A DNA stretch of 64,000 nt from Pseudomonadota bacterium (GCA_018242005.1 JAFECU010000269.1:1-64000), one strand, 5' to 3'; shown: positions 39,092-49,391, numbered from the stretch's first letter. Numbers and translations: made by a program. The notes: a model not told the origin generated them from the sequence alone.

Positions 39092-41872
39092 TCACAGCGA
39101 CTTCCTCAGCTGCTCGACCTCAGCCTGCGCCGGAAAGCGCGAGCCGGCCGCCGAGAGCTCATCAAGCACGGCCTTGGCGGCATCCTTTTGCCCGGCCTTG
39201 ATATAGATCTTGGCCAGATTCAGCTTGTACGCCAGCTCCTGAGGTTTCAGCTGCACCACCCGTTTTTGCAGTTCCACGGCGCGGTCGTGCTGGTTGGCGG
39301 CGGACAGCAGCATGGCCCAGGTGTCCATGAATGCGGGCTGGTTGGGCGCCAGCGTGTTGGCGCGCTCGGCATCGGCCAGGGCGCCGTCGCGGCCCAGCTG
39401 CCCCTTGATCCAGGCGATGTTGTTCAAGGCAAAGGCATTGTTGGGCTGCAGGTTCAGGGCGCGCTCGTATTGGTGCAGGCTCTCGGTCAGATCCTTCGCG
39501 GCCAGCGCACGGGTGCCCAGATACAGGGGGAAGGAGACGTCCTTGGCATGGTTGCGCTGCCAATCCGCGGCCCAGCGGTCAGCCTCGGCCTTTTTGCCGG
39601 CGGCCAGCAGCGCCTCGTGCAGCCGCAGGGCCAGCTCGGAATTGGCGGGCGCCTGCTTGAGGCCGGCGCGGAAGGCGTCCGCGGCCTTGTCCGGGGCCTT
39701 GAGGGCCATCTCGATCTCGCCTTCCAGCTTGAAGCCCACCGCTTCCTTGGGCCTTTGCTTCTGCACGGTGCGGCTGATGGCCAGGGCGTCGTCACCCTTG
39801 CCCTCGGTCATGGCCAGGCGGATCAGACCCTGCTGGGCCTCCAACGCGGTGGGGTCGATCTCCAGGGCCTTGCGCCAGTGCTGGCCGGCGGCGTTGCGGT
39901 CGCCGGCGATCAGGCTGGCACTGGCCATGCGCAGATAGGGCAGGGGCGACTGCGGCTGCAACGCCGCCATGCGGTTGAAGCTGGCCTGCGCCTGGTTGTG
40001 CTCGCCATTGGCCGATTGGGCACGCCCCAGGGCGTCAAGCAGTGACATGTCGTCGGGCAGCGCAGCCACGGCCTTTTGCGCCACCGACAGCGCCTCCTTG
40101 GGGTCGCCGTTGCGCAGGTAGTGATCGACCAGCAGCTGGCGCGGCACCGGGTTGTTCGGCGCACCATCGACGGCCCTGCGCAAGATGCCGGCCAGCTCGC
40201 TCTTGTCCGCGCCATTGGCCGCGCGAAGCTCCATCAGCACCACATAGGCCTGGACATTGGACGGATCACGCTTGATGGCGGCCTCGATGCGCGCGCGCGC
40301 ATCGTCCGGGCGCTTCTCGGAGGCGTCGAGCACCGCCAGAACGCCGACGGCGGGAAAGTAGTTGGGGTCGATCTGCAGCGCCCGCTCCAATGCCTTGCGC
40401 GCTCCGGCGCTGTCCTTTTTGAGCAGCAGGGCCCGGCCGCGCAGGAAGGCGGGCATGACGTCGGCGGGGCGCTTTTTCTCCAGCTGGTCGATGGCCTTGA
40501 GCGCCTGGTCCACCTTGTTCTCCTGCAGCAGCGCATTGATCAGGGCCATGTCGGCCACCACGCCCTCGTCGGAAGCGGCAATGCTCTGCAGCTCGCTCAG
40601 GGCCACGTCGCCCTTGCCCGCGGCAAGGTGGGTCATGGCCACGGAGGTTCGCAAGGTGGCGTCCTTCGGGACGATGCTGGACGCCTTGGCGAAATAGCGC
40701 TGCGCCTTGGTCACGTCGCCCTGCAGCATATAGGCCTGCCCGGCCAGAGACAGCATGCCTGGATCGCGGTCGTTGGCATCGATGTCGGACGGCAGGGTGG
40801 CAACCGCCTTGTCGAGGCGCCCCAGGCGCATATAGGTGCTCACCAGACCGCGGCGCGCCATGACCAGGCCGGGGCTCAGCTGCAGGGCCTTGGTCAGAGA
40901 GGCTTCGGCCTGGACGTTGGCCCCTAGCTGCAAGTCCGTCATGCCGGCAAGCTCAAGTGCCCGGGGGTTCTCGGGCGTCATGCGCACGAGCTTCTGCACG
41001 CTTTCCTGCGCCGCCTTGAAATCGTTCTTGAAGTAAGCCAGCATTGCCTGCAGGTAGAGGGTCTGCGGCTTGCCGGGCTCGGCCTTGACCAGGGTCTGCA
41101 AGGCCTCACCCGCGGCATCGGTCTTGCCCTGAAGGATCAGCAGCTCGACGATGGCGGCCTGCGCTTCGGCATTGGCAGGGTTGGCGGCAATGGAATCGCG
41201 GTACGCCGCCATGGCTGCGTCGGGGTCGCGCTTGCCATGGAGCAACAGGTCACCGCGCAGCTTGAGGGCCTCCGCTGTCGCCGGCGACTCCTTGGGGATG
41301 GTGGCAAGGCCGGCAAGGGCGCCATCGATGTCGCCCGAGCGGGCGCTGCTCCTGGCCTGCTCGATCACCGCCGGCGGGTAGCCGGCCTGGGCCTTGAGCG
41401 CGTCGGCCAGGCTCTCGCGCGCCTTGCCCTCGTTGCCCTGGCGCTGCCAGGCAATGGCCAGCGTGGTCTTCAGGCTCGCCTGGGCCAGCGGATCGGCAAG
41501 CTGCTGGTTCGCATAGTCGGTGGTGATCTTGTCGTATTGCCGGCTCCTGAGCAGGGCCATGGCCAGCTTGGGCAGCACCTCGACGGGAGGCACACCCAGT
41601 TCCTGCGCCTTTCTGAACTCAGTCTCGGCGCCCTGGGCATCACCCGACTTCTGCAAGGCCTCACCCAGCAGCAGGCGCGCCTTGGCGTTGTCGGGGCGGC
41701 TTTGCAGGGCGTTCTTGAGCTGGATGATGGCCGCCGATGTGTCGTTGCGCTTCAGGTAGTCCTGCGCCGACGCCACCATGGCATCGGGGTTGTCGCGGCC
41801 GCAGGCCGACAGCAGGATTGCCGCCGTCAACGCTGCTGCGGGAACGAGAGTGCGGGGGGTGAAAGCCGTCAT
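39092..41872 (-). CDS. prsT: PrsT, PEP-CTERM system TPR-repeat lipoprotein
   Basis: A 926-residue lipoprotein. Lipobox LLSAC places Cys24 as the lipid-modified residue. The rest is a continuous array of TPR repeats (for example NALQSRPDNAKARLLLGEALQ; ALQIDPNYFPAVGVLAVLD). This matches the PrsT family (TIGR02917), a marker of exosortase-A loci, thought to scaffold envelope or exopolysaccharide machinery. It lies 27 bases after prsR and before the trypsin-like protease. Confidence 0.93.
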   Translation of the reverse strand: MTAFTPRTLVPAAALTAAILLSACGRDNPDAMVASAQDYLKRNDTSAAIIQLKNALQSRPDNAKARLLLGEALQKSGDAQGAETEFRKAQELGVPPVEVLPKLAMALLRSRQYDKITTDYANQQLADPLAQASLKTTLAIAWQRQGNEGKARESLADALKAQAGYPPAVIEQARSSARSGDIDGALAGLATIPKESPATAEALKLRGDLLLHGKRDPDAAMAAYRDSIAANPANAEAQAAIVELLILQGKTDAAGEALQTLVKAEPGKPQTLYLQAMLAYFKNDFKAAQESVQKLVRMTPENPRALELAGMTDLQLGANVQAEASLTKALQLSPGLVMARRGLVSTYMRLGRLDKAVATLPSDIDANDRDPGMLSLAGQAYMLQGDVTKAQRYFAKASSIVPKDATLRTSVAMTHLAAGKGDVALSELQSIAASDEGVVADMALINALLQENKVDQALKAIDQLEKKRPADVMPAFLRGRALLLKKDSAGARKALERALQIDPNYFPAVGVLAVLDASEKRPDDARARIEAAIKRDPSNVQAYVVLMELRAANGADKSELAGILRRAVDGAPNNPVPRQLLVDHYLRNGDPKEALSVAQKAVAALPDDMSLLDALGRAQSANGEHNQAQASFNRMAALQPQSPLPYLRMASASLIAGDRNAAGQHWRKALEIDPTALEAQQGLIRLAMTEGKGDDALAISRTVQKQRPKEAVGFKLEGEIEMALKAPDKAADAFRAGLKQAPANSELALRLHEALLAAGKKAEADRWAADWQRNHAKDVSFPLYLGTRALAAKDLTESLHQYERALNLQPNNAFALNNIAWIKGQLGRDGALADAERANTLAPNQPAFMDTWAMLLSAANQHDRAVELQKRVVQLKPQELAYKLNLAKIYIKAGQKDAAKAVLDELSAAGSRFPAQAEVEQLRKSL

Positions 41873-41899
41873 GGTCGTCCTTTACAAAAATCTCAGGTC

Positions 41900-43261
41900 T
41901 TAGGTCTTGAGACCCAGGCGGTGCATCAAGTCATACAACGTGGGGCGGCTGACGCCGAGCAGGTCGGCGGCCTTGGCAATCGTGCCGTCGGCGCGCGCCA
42001 ACGCGGCAAGCACGGCACGCTGCTCGGCCGCCTCGCGCGTCAGGCGCAGGTCCAGCGAGCGGTCATCCTGTGAGCCGTCGCTCGCGGCCAGGCCGACATC
42101 GTCCGCGGTGATCTGGCTGCCGTCGGCCATGATGGCGGCGCGTTTGATGCGGTTTTCAAGCTCGCGGATATTGCCCGGCCAGGGGTAGGCCTCGATGGCG
42201 CGCAGCGCATCGTCGGCCAGCAGCAGGCTGCGCCCATGTTCGTCGCCGAACCGGCGCACAAACGCATGCGCCAGCAGCGCCGCGTCGCCCACCCGGGACC
42301 GCAGGGGCGGTATCTCGACGACGATCTCGGCGAGCCGGTAATAAAGGTCCTCGCGAAAGCGTCCGTCCTTGATGCATTGCGCCAGGTCCTGGTGCGTGGC
42401 GCACACGACGCGCACATCCACGGGAATGCCCTGGCGCCCGCCCACGCGCTCCACCACGCGCTCCTGCAAAAACCGTAGCAGCTTGGCCTGCAGGGGCATT
42501 GGCATGTCGCCAATTTCGTCCAGCATGAGGGTGCCGCCGTGCGCCGTCTCAATCTTGCCGGGCGTGGTCTTGGCGGCGCCCGTGAACGCCCCCTTCTCGT
42601 AGCCGAACAGTTCGCTCTCCAGCAGGTTCTCCGGGATGGCGGCACAGTTGATGGCCACGAAACCGCCATTCCTGCGATTGGACTGCTGGTGCAGCCCGCG
42701 CGCCAGCACCTCCTTGCCAGTGCCGCTTTCGCCCAGCAGCATGACCGAGGCATTGGTGTTGGCCACCTTTTCTATGGTGCGGCAGATGCGCATCATCTGC
42801 GGGTCGCGCGTGATCAAGCCCGAGAGCGCATCGGGCATCTGCATGGCGCGCAGGCGCCTGTTTTCGGCCTGCAGGTGGTGCAGCCTGAAGGCCCGCTCTA
42901 CGCACAGGGTGAGCACCTCGGGCTCGAAAGGCTTGGCGAGAAAATCATAGGCCCCCATCCCCACGGCCTTGACGGCGTTGGACTGGTCGTTCTGCCCCGT
43001 CAGCACGATGACCTTGGTGTCGGGGTCGGTCGCCAGGATCTGCTCCAGCAACTTGAACCCCTCGGACACCGAGTCCGCATCCGGAGGCAGGCCCAGGTCC
43101 ATGGTCACGACGGCGGGCGAGAAGCGCCGCACCTGAGCCATGGCGCTTTCGCGGTCATCGGCGGTGACGGATTCAAATCGATCGAGCGACCATTTGATCT
43201 GCTTTTGCAGCGCCAGATCATCTTCAACCACCAAGAGGGGCTGCAACTTATCCGTACTCAT
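41900..43261 (-). CDS. prsR: PrsR, sigma-54-dependent response regulator
   Basis: A 453-residue NtrC-type activator. The receiver domain has Asp55 as phosphoacceptor (VVTMDLGLP). The AAA+ domain has Walker A GESGTGKE (177-184) and the sigma-54 contact loop GAFTGA (224-229). A Fis-type helix-turn-helix ends the protein (ADLLGVSRPTLYDLMHRLGL). It pairs with PrsK, encoded 8 bases upstream, and should drive sigma-54 promoters such as the one at 50325. Confidence 0.95.
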   Translation of the reverse strand: MSTDKLQPLLVVEDDLALQKQIKWSLDRFESVTADDRESAMAQVRRFSPAVVTMDLGLPPDADSVSEGFKLLEQILATDPDTKVIVLTGQNDQSNAVKAVGMGAYDFLAKPFEPEVLTLCVERAFRLHHLQAENRRLRAMQMPDALSGLITRDPQMMRICRTIEKVANTNASVMLLGESGTGKEVLARGLHQQSNRRNGGFVAINCAAIPENLLESELFGYEKGAFTGAAKTTPGKIETAHGGTLMLDEIGDMPMPLQAKLLRFLQERVVERVGGRQGIPVDVRVVCATHQDLAQCIKDGRFREDLYYRLAEIVVEIPPLRSRVGDAALLAHAFVRRFGDEHGRSLLLADDALRAIEAYPWPGNIRELENRIKRAAIMADGSQITADDVGLAASDGSQDDRSLDLRLTREAAEQRAVLAALARADGTIAKAADLLGVSRPTLYDLMHRLGLKT

Positions 43262-43269
43262 GCATCGTC

Positions 43270-45354
43270 CTATAGCTGCAAATCGGAATCACGACTGATT
43301 TCAATCAAGGGTAGCAGCAGGCTCACCACCGTGCCGCGGCCCACCTGGCTGTCCACCGACACCTTGCCTCCGAGCTCCTGCACATATTGAAAGCTCTCAT
43401 ACGTGCCAATGCCCATGCCTGCCTCCTTGGTGGTCTGAAACGGTTTGAACAAGCGCGTTTGGACGAATTCCTCGGTCATTCCCTGGCCCTCGTCCCCCAC
43501 TTCGACGCGGGCATGGCTGCCGAGGCGATCGACCTTGATCCAGATCCGGCCGTCCACTTCGGTGGCATCGAAGGCGTTGTGCAACAGATGGCCGATGATG
43601 CGCTCCAGTCGATCGGCCTGTCCACGGGTAAAAACCTGTGACGGCGCGTCCAGTTGCACGGTGCGCCCGCGGCGCAGTGCATTGGCGACCAAGGCCTCGG
43701 CAATCCTGACCAGATCCACCCCCACGGCCGCGGCCCCCGTGGCCGAGCCCTGGCGCAACTGCAGCATGAGCTGGCGCATGCGCTCGAGCGAGTTTTCGAC
43801 GGTCATCAGCATGTCGGCCTGGAACTCAGGGTTGTTCTGCAGCCGCTTGGCATTCTTCACCATGAGCGACAACTGGGCGACGATGTTTTTCAGGTCGTGC
43901 ACCACAAAGGCCGACATGCGGTTGAACGCCTCGAACTTGCGCGACTCCAGCAGCGCCTCGGTGGCCTGCATCTGCGCCAGAATGCTCGCCGCCTGACGGC
44001 CGGCGGTCTTCAGCAGGTCTATCACCTCCCAGTTCACCTCCACGCGCGTGCGTGGGCGGGCCAGCAACACGAAGCCCAGCAGGTCCTGGCCCTGCCACAG
44101 CGGCACCAGCAGCCAGGCCTGCGGGTATTCGGCCAGCCAGTCGGGGGCGCTCAAGTCGTTGTAGCGCGCGGGGAAGGCGCGCAGCTCCTCGAAGTTGATG
44201 ACCCAGCCCGTGGCGCGCATGAAGGCCAGCAGCTGGGCCTGCGGGTCCACCGCCTGAGTGGATTGGGCCAGGTTCCAGCGCGCCACCTGCCGGTACTGCT
44301 GGTCATCGGGACGGCGCAGCCACAGCGCGCCAGCCGGGCTTTCCAGCATGTCGGCCAGGCCACGAATCACGCTGCGGCCGGCCTCCTGAGGCTGGTCCTG
44401 GCTCGACAGCGTGGCCGTGAATTTCAGCCATTCCTCGCGGTAATCGAAGCGATAGCGGAAGAAGTTCTTGCCCAGAAACACCCGCAGCTTGGCGCGCAGC
44501 GAGCCCGACAGCACAAACGCCGCCGCCAGCACCAGGGCCACGAAGAACAGGCCCAGCTGCAGAGCCCCACCCCACTCGCCGCCAAAGTAGCGCACGTAGT
44601 AGCCCACCCCGGCCATGAACAGCAGGTACAAACCCACCAGCACCAGCGTTGCCGAGTGAAACACCACCTTACGCGATACGTTGATCTTGGCAATCCAGTT
44701 GCGATGCCGCGTGGTGGCCAGCAGCAGCAGCGGCACCATCAGCGCATGCACGAAGGGGCGCACGTTCAGGGCATCCGGGTCCAGCCCCTGCAGCAGCACG
44801 CCTTGGGAAAACAGATACAGGTCGAACAGGAAAATACCGGCCAGGCCCAGGCATACGGGCTTGGCGCTCCACAGCGCATCCTCGGGCAGGTTGCGAAACA
44901 ACTGCTCCACCAGCACCAGTCCGGCCACCGCCAGCAGCACCATGACAAACACATATCCGGCGGGCCCCACCATGGCCGCCATGGCCACGACGAGCAGCGG
45001 CGCCGCCGGCACTGCAAGAACGGCAAGCAGTGGCCGCCAGCGCTGCCAGGCACTCGGGGCAGCCCCCGCACGGCGATTGAAAAGCAGATACACGAACACC
45101 AGCCAGCCGAGGTAGCGCAATATGTCGGCCGACTGCGCCCCCAGCCACCAGGCGGGGTTCACCGCCAGAGCCCAATAGCTGAAGCCGCACCAGGCCACGG
45201 AAAGCACGGTCGCGGCCAGCATGTCCATCGCAATGAAGTTGACGGACCGCCTTTGGTACTCCTGCTGCAGCAGGCGCAGCGCCAACAACGCATAGGCGGC
45301 CGCGGCCCAGGCCCATCCCGAGTAGATCGCCGCGCTGGCGCCGCCCTTGCCCAT
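43270..45354 (-). CDS. prsK: PrsK, PEP-CTERM system sensor histidine kinase
   Basis: A 694-residue membrane kinase. About ten N-terminal transmembrane helices (residues 10-285), a GAF-like domain at about 310-455, a dimerisation/phosphoacceptor helix with His486 (FVVHDLKNIVAQLSLM), and a C-terminal HATPase (GMGIGTYESFQYVQELGG). Its ATG overlaps the decarboxylase stop (TGATG). It probably senses an envelope or exopolysaccharide signal and phosphorylates PrsR. Confidence 0.94.
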   Translation of the reverse strand: MGKGGASAAIYSGWAWAAAAYALLALRLLQQEYQRRSVNFIAMDMLAATVLSVAWCGFSYWALAVNPAWWLGAQSADILRYLGWLVFVYLLFNRRAGAAPSAWQRWRPLLAVLAVPAAPLLVVAMAAMVGPAGYVFVMVLLAVAGLVLVEQLFRNLPEDALWSAKPVCLGLAGIFLFDLYLFSQGVLLQGLDPDALNVRPFVHALMVPLLLLATTRHRNWIAKINVSRKVVFHSATLVLVGLYLLFMAGVGYYVRYFGGEWGGALQLGLFFVALVLAAAFVLSGSLRAKLRVFLGKNFFRYRFDYREEWLKFTATLSSQDQPQEAGRSVIRGLADMLESPAGALWLRRPDDQQYRQVARWNLAQSTQAVDPQAQLLAFMRATGWVINFEELRAFPARYNDLSAPDWLAEYPQAWLLVPLWQGQDLLGFVLLARPRTRVEVNWEVIDLLKTAGRQAASILAQMQATEALLESRKFEAFNRMSAFVVHDLKNIVAQLSLMVKNAKRLQNNPEFQADMLMTVENSLERMRQLMLQLRQGSATGAAAVGVDLVRIAEALVANALRRGRTVQLDAPSQVFTRGQADRLERIIGHLLHNAFDATEVDGRIWIKVDRLGSHARVEVGDEGQGMTEEFVQTRLFKPFQTTKEAGMGIGTYESFQYVQELGGKVSVDSQVGRGTVVSLLLPLIEISRDSDLQL

Positions 45355-46559
45355 CAGACCAACACCTCGGCGCAAGGCGGGTGGCCCAGAAATGCCTGCG
45401 GGCTGGCGCTGGCCCCATAGGCGCCGGACTGCAGCACCACCACCAGGTCGCCGGGACGGGCCACGGCCAGGTCCATGCGTTCGGCCAGCACGTCCAGGGG
45501 CGTGCACAGCGGCCCCACCACGGTGACCGACTCGCGTTCAGCCGACTGCAGCCGGTTGCCAATCACCACGGGGTAGTTGCGCCTGATCACCTGGCCAAAA
45601 TTCCCCGAGGCCGCCAGATGCTGGTGCATGCCGCCATCCGTCACCAGAAAGACCTGCCCGCGCGAGACCTTGCGGTCGAGCACGCGGGCCACATAGATGC
45701 CCGCCTCGCCCACCAGGTAGCGCCCCAGCTCCAGCGCCAGCCGCGCCGCGGGCCAGTCCCGTGCGACAGCCGCGTGCGCCCGTGCCAGGGCGTCAGCCAC
45801 GGGCGACAGGTCCAGGCGCTTTTCCCCCACCACATAGGGAATGCCCCAGCCCCCGCCCAGATTCACATAGCGCAGCGGGGCAGGCGCGTCCTGAGCCAGA
45901 CGCAACACCAGGTCCATGGACCGCTGCAGGCTCTCGGCGAGCACCTGGCCGCGCAGGTTCTGCGAGCCCGGATAGACATGAAAGCCCTCGAACGCCAGGC
46001 CTTCGCGGGCCATGGCGCGCAGCATGGCCGGCACCTGCTCGGCATCGATACCGAAGGGCTTGGCGCCGCCGCCCATGTGCATGCCGGCGCCGCGCAGCTC
46101 AAAGTCGGGGTTGATGCGCAGCGCCACGCGCGCCGGCCGCCCCAGCGCCTGGGCGGCCGCCGCCAGCAGCGCGAATTCACGCGCCGATTCGACATGCAGC
46201 AGCACGCCGGCGGCCACGGCCTGGCGCAGCTCGGCGTCGCGCTTGCCCGGGCCGGCAAATCCTATGGACCGGGGGTCCGCACCGGCATCCAGTGCCAGCT
46301 TGAGCTCACCGGCCGAGGCCACGTCCATGCCATCGACCAGCGGACCTATGAAGCCCACCAGCGCCGCCATGGGGTTGGCCTTGACGGCGTAGTGCAGCTG
46401 CACGCCCCGCGGCAACCGCTCACGCACGGCGGCGATGCGCGCGGCGATCAGGGCGCGGTCGTAGGCGTAAAAGGGCGTCTGGCCCACACGCTCGGCCAGC
46501 AGGGACAGCGGCAGGCCGCCCACGTGCAGTTCATCGCGGCCCAGGTCAAACAGATCCAT
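45354..46559 (-). CDS. PLP-dependent decarboxylase, exosortase A system-associated
   Basis: A 401-residue fold-type III decarboxylase like diaminopimelate/ornithine decarboxylases. PLP Lys60 in LHYAVKANP; phosphate-binding glycines in NLGGGWGIPY; a Cys in GPLCTPLDVLAE in the active-site region of this fold. It matches the family named pyridoxal-dependent decarboxylase, exosortase A system-associated. The substrate is unknown. It overlaps the AMP ligase by 14 bases and prsK by 1, so it is tightly coupled. Confidence 0.92.
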   Translation of the reverse strand: MDLFDLGRDELHVGGLPLSLLAERVGQTPFYAYDRALIAARIAAVRERLPRGVQLHYAVKANPMAALVGFIGPLVDGMDVASAGELKLALDAGADPRSIGFAGPGKRDAELRQAVAAGVLLHVESAREFALLAAAAQALGRPARVALRINPDFELRGAGMHMGGGAKPFGIDAEQVPAMLRAMAREGLAFEGFHVYPGSQNLRGQVLAESLQRSMDLVLRLAQDAPAPLRYVNLGGGWGIPYVVGEKRLDLSPVADALARAHAAVARDWPAARLALELGRYLVGEAGIYVARVLDRKVSRGQVFLVTDGGMHQHLAASGNFGQVIRRNYPVVIGNRLQSAERESVTVVGPLCTPLDVLAERMDLAVARPGDLVVVLQSGAYGASASPQAFLGHPPCAEVLV

Positions 46560-48183
46560 GTTCCTGCATCCAGCGTTGACGGTCCAGCTTGCCATTGGGG
46601 CTGCGCGGCAGCGGCTGCGCCACCCATTGCAGCTGCTTCGGCAGCATGTAGGCGGGCAGGTGTTGGCCGCAGAAGGCCAGCAGCGCGGCGCTGTCATCCG
46701 CCGCCTGACCGCTGGCCCGTGGCGACGCCAGCAGGGCCGCGCAAATGGCGCTGCCCAGAGCGTCGTCGGGCCGGGCGTAGACCAGCGCCTCGACCACCAG
46801 GCCGCTGGCGTACAGCACCTCTTCGACCTCGGTCGGACTGACGCGGTAGCCCGAGGTCTTGATCATCTCGTCGCGCCGCCCCACGAAGTACAGAAAGCCC
46901 TCGGCATCGCGACGCACGGTATCACCCGAATACACCGCCATTTCGGGCGCGCCCTGGTGGCCAGTCGTGGCCTGCAGGGCCGCCGGCCAGGGCTTGAAGC
47001 GGCGGGCCGTCTCCTCGGGCCGGCGCCAGTAGCCCAGGGCCACGAGGGCGCCGCGGTGGACCAGCTCGCCGGGCTCGTCAACGGCGCACTCCGTGCCATC
47101 CTCGCGCAGCACGCACACCTGGGCATTGGGTATGGCCCGGCCAATCGAGTCCGGCCGGCGGTCCACCTCCTCGGGCGGCAGGTAGGTGGAGCGAAAGGCC
47201 TCGGTCAGCCCATACATCAGATAGGGCGCGGCGGCAGGCGCCAGGCCGCGCAGCCGCTGCAGCGTGGCCCGGGGCATGCGCCCGCCGGTATTGGCAAAGT
47301 AGCGCAGATGCTGGGTCGCCGCGGTCGGCCAGTCCAGCGCAGCCAGCTGCATATAGAGCGGCGGGACGGCCGTCAGACCCGTGACGCGCTCTCGCGCCAT
47401 GGCCTGCAGCACGTCTCGCGGCAGCAGGTAGTTAAGCAGCACCACGCGCGCACCCACCAGGAAGCCCGTCGTGAGCTGGCTGAACCCGGCGTCGAACGAC
47501 AGCGGCAGCACCGCCAGCAAGGTGTCGCCCGCGTGGTTGTGCAGGTAGCCCGCCACGCTGACTGCGCCACTGACCACGTTGCGGTGCGATAACACCACCC
47601 CCTTGGGCCTGCCCGTGCTGCCGGAGGTGTAGAAAATGACCGCCACATCCATGTCCAGCACCCTGGGCAGGCCGGCCGGCTGGTGGGCCAGCAGCTCACG
47701 CCAGCCATGCAAGGCGGCGCCGCCCGGCGAGGGAGCAGGCAGGCCCTCATCGACCAGCACCACATGACGCAGCCCGGGGCAATCGGCCAGCGCTGGCGCC
47801 AGCACCGCGAGCCGCGCGGCCGACGTCACCAGCACCTGGGCCTCGGCGTCCCTCACGATATGAGCCACCTGAGCGGCCTTGAGCAGCGGGTTCACGGGCA
47901 CCAGCACCGCGCCCGCCGCGGGCGCGGCAAAGCTGGCCACCACGGCCTCCAGACGCTTTTCCAGATACACCGCAACGCGTGCCCCGCGCGCCAGCCCCAG
48001 GCCCAGCAGGCCCGCAGCGCAGCGCTCAATATCGGCCTGCAGCCCGTTGTAGCTGAGGTGCTTGCCATCGATCGTCAACGCCACCTGATCGGGCCAGCAG
48101 GCCGCCGCCCGGGCGGGAAGCTCGTGCAGCAAGACGGGGGGGATTCCCCTTTGGAAGTCCAGTTCTTGGGGCATGCGGCGCAT
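46546..48183 (-). CDS. AMP-forming acyl-CoA/ACP ligase, exosortase A system-associated
   Basis: A 545-residue adenylate-forming ligase. Motifs: YTSGSTGRPKGVVLSHRNV, MYGLTEAFRSTYLPPEEVD, YSGDTVRRDAEGFLYFVGR and a C-terminal Lys in SPNGKLDR. It matches the family of acyl-CoA ligases fixed in exosortase-A loci. The divergent ACP gene 82 bases away suggests loading of an acid onto ACP rather than CoA; this is inference. ATG at 48183 used; an in-frame ATG at 48174 is also possible. Confidence 0.92.
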   Translation of the reverse strand: MRRMPQELDFQRGIPPVLLHELPARAAACWPDQVALTIDGKHLSYNGLQADIERCAAGLLGLGLARGARVAVYLEKRLEAVVASFAAPAAGAVLVPVNPLLKAAQVAHIVRDAEAQVLVTSAARLAVLAPALADCPGLRHVVLVDEGLPAPSPGGAALHGWRELLAHQPAGLPRVLDMDVAVIFYTSGSTGRPKGVVLSHRNVVSGAVSVAGYLHNHAGDTLLAVLPLSFDAGFSQLTTGFLVGARVVLLNYLLPRDVLQAMARERVTGLTAVPPLYMQLAALDWPTAATQHLRYFANTGGRMPRATLQRLRGLAPAAAPYLMYGLTEAFRSTYLPPEEVDRRPDSIGRAIPNAQVCVLREDGTECAVDEPGELVHRGALVALGYWRRPEETARRFKPWPAALQATTGHQGAPEMAVYSGDTVRRDAEGFLYFVGRRDEMIKTSGYRVSPTEVEEVLYASGLVVEALVYARPDDALGSAICAALLASPRASGQAADDSAALLAFCGQHLPAYMLPKQLQWVAQPLPRSPNGKLDRQRWMQEHGSV

Positions 48184-48265
48184 GTTAAGGCATTGCCAGG
48201 CACCAAAAGGCTGCTCATCAAATGTCTAGAATCAAATGTACTTTTGCCGCCCATACCTGCCCGCC

Positions 48266-48526
48266 ATGAACCTGACCGAACAAGTCCTGCAAGTGCTCGA
48301 TCACGCGCTCAGCCTGCAAGGCCGCACCAAGGCCTTCCAGCGCGACACTCCGCTGCTTGGCGCCCTGCCTGAGCTCGACTCCATGGCGGTGCTGGCCGTC
48401 ATCACCGGGCTGGAGAACCAATTCGCCATCACCTTCAGCGACGATGAACTCCACGGCGCGGTGTTCGCCAGCGTCGGCAGCCTCTGCGACCTGGTCGAGC
48501 AGGCCCTGGCCCAGCAAGACTCATGA
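48266..48526 (+). CDS. Acyl carrier protein
   Basis: An 86-residue carrier protein. The phosphopantetheine site is Ser39 in ELDSMAVL. It is acidic and helical, like phosphopantetheine-binding proteins of exosortase-A loci, and distinct from the fatty-acid AcpP (no DSL motif; DSM here). It is the first gene of a three-gene operon with the two hydrolase-fold proteins and is divergent from the AMP ligase. Confidence 0.92.
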   Translation: MNLTEQVLQVLDHALSLQGRTKAFQRDTPLLGALPELDSMAVLAVITGLENQFAITFSDDELHGAVFASVGSLCDLVEQALAQQDS

Positions 48527-48527
48527 C

Positions 48528-49391
48528 ATGAGCGCCGCCGCGCGCCCCAACTGGCCCCAGCTGCCCCAGGCCTTCTTCCTGGAGTCCGAAGGCGGGCAAC
48601 GGTTTTGCCTCTATCACGCCCCGCAGGGTGGCGCACCGCGCGGCCGCGTGCTCTACCTGCACCCCTTTGCCGAAGAGCTCAACAGCACGCGCCGCGTCGT
48701 GGCCCGGCAGGCGCGCGCACTGGCCCGGGCCGGCTTCGGCGTGCTGCAGATCGACCTGGCTGGCTGCGGCGACAGCGCGGGCGAATTTGCCGACGCCACC
48801 TGGGCCGCCTGGCTTCAGGACGCGCTGGCGGCGCGGCACTGGCTTGCCGACCACGCCGGCGGCCCGTTGTGGCTGTGGGGCCTGCGCGCGGGCGCCGTTC
48901 TGGCGGCGCAACTGGCCAGCCTGTTGCAGGCGCAGGGCGAAGAAGCCGCCAACCTGCTGCTGTGGCAGCCCGTGGCCAGCGGCCGGCAGATGCTGCAGCA
49001 GTTTATGCGCCTGCACGCCGCCAGCCAGTGGCTCGGTGGCGGCAAGGACGAGCTGCCGCCCGCCCAGGCACTGGCACAGGGCCGGGCCGTCCACATCGCC
49101 GGCTATTGCCTCAGCCCCGCCCTGGCCCAGGGGCTGGCCGAGGCCCAGCTGCCCGTCCCCACGGCCGTGCTGCCGCCCCTGCCAGCGCCGCGGCTACTGT
49201 GGCTGGAGCTGTCGTCCGCGCCCACCCCCACACTCAGCCCCGCCGCCGACAAGCAGCTAAACGCCTGGCGCACCGCCGGCTGGCGCGTAGAGGCGCAGGC
49301 CGTGGCAGGCCCCGCCTTCTGGCAATCCGTGGGCACCGACGAGGCGCCTGCCCTCATCGAGTCCACCCTGGCGGCGCTTGCCCGGCCATGA
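48528..49391 (+). CDS. Hydrolase 2, exosortase A system-associated
   Basis: A 287-residue alpha/beta-hydrolase-fold protein (LYLHPFAEELNSTRRVVARQ; LQIDLAGCGDSAGEF). The nucleophile elbow reads GLRAG: Arg120 stands where Ser, Cys or Asp would be, so classical hydrolase chemistry is not expected. It matches the family named hydrolase 2, exosortase A system-associated. It starts 1 base after the ACP stop and overlaps hydrolase 1 (ATGA), pointing to a coupled pair. Confidence 0.88.
   Translation: MSAAARPNWPQLPQAFFLESEGGQRFCLYHAPQGGAPRGRVLYLHPFAEELNSTRRVVARQARALARAGFGVLQIDLAGCGDSAGEFADATWAAWLQDALAARHWLADHAGGPLWLWGLRAGAVLAAQLASLLQAQGEEAANLLLWQPVASGRQMLQQFMRLHAASQWLGGGKDELPPAQALAQGRAVHIAGYCLSPALAQGLAEAQLPVPTAVLPPLPAPRLLWLELSSAPTPTLSPAADKQLNAWRTAGWRVEAQAVAGPAFWQSVGTDEAPALIESTLAALARP

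Noticed and set aside
48199-48214. Sigma-54-like element between the AMP ligase and ACP genes
   Set aside because: GG and GC are 14 bases apart rather than 12, which does not fit sigma-54 spacing.
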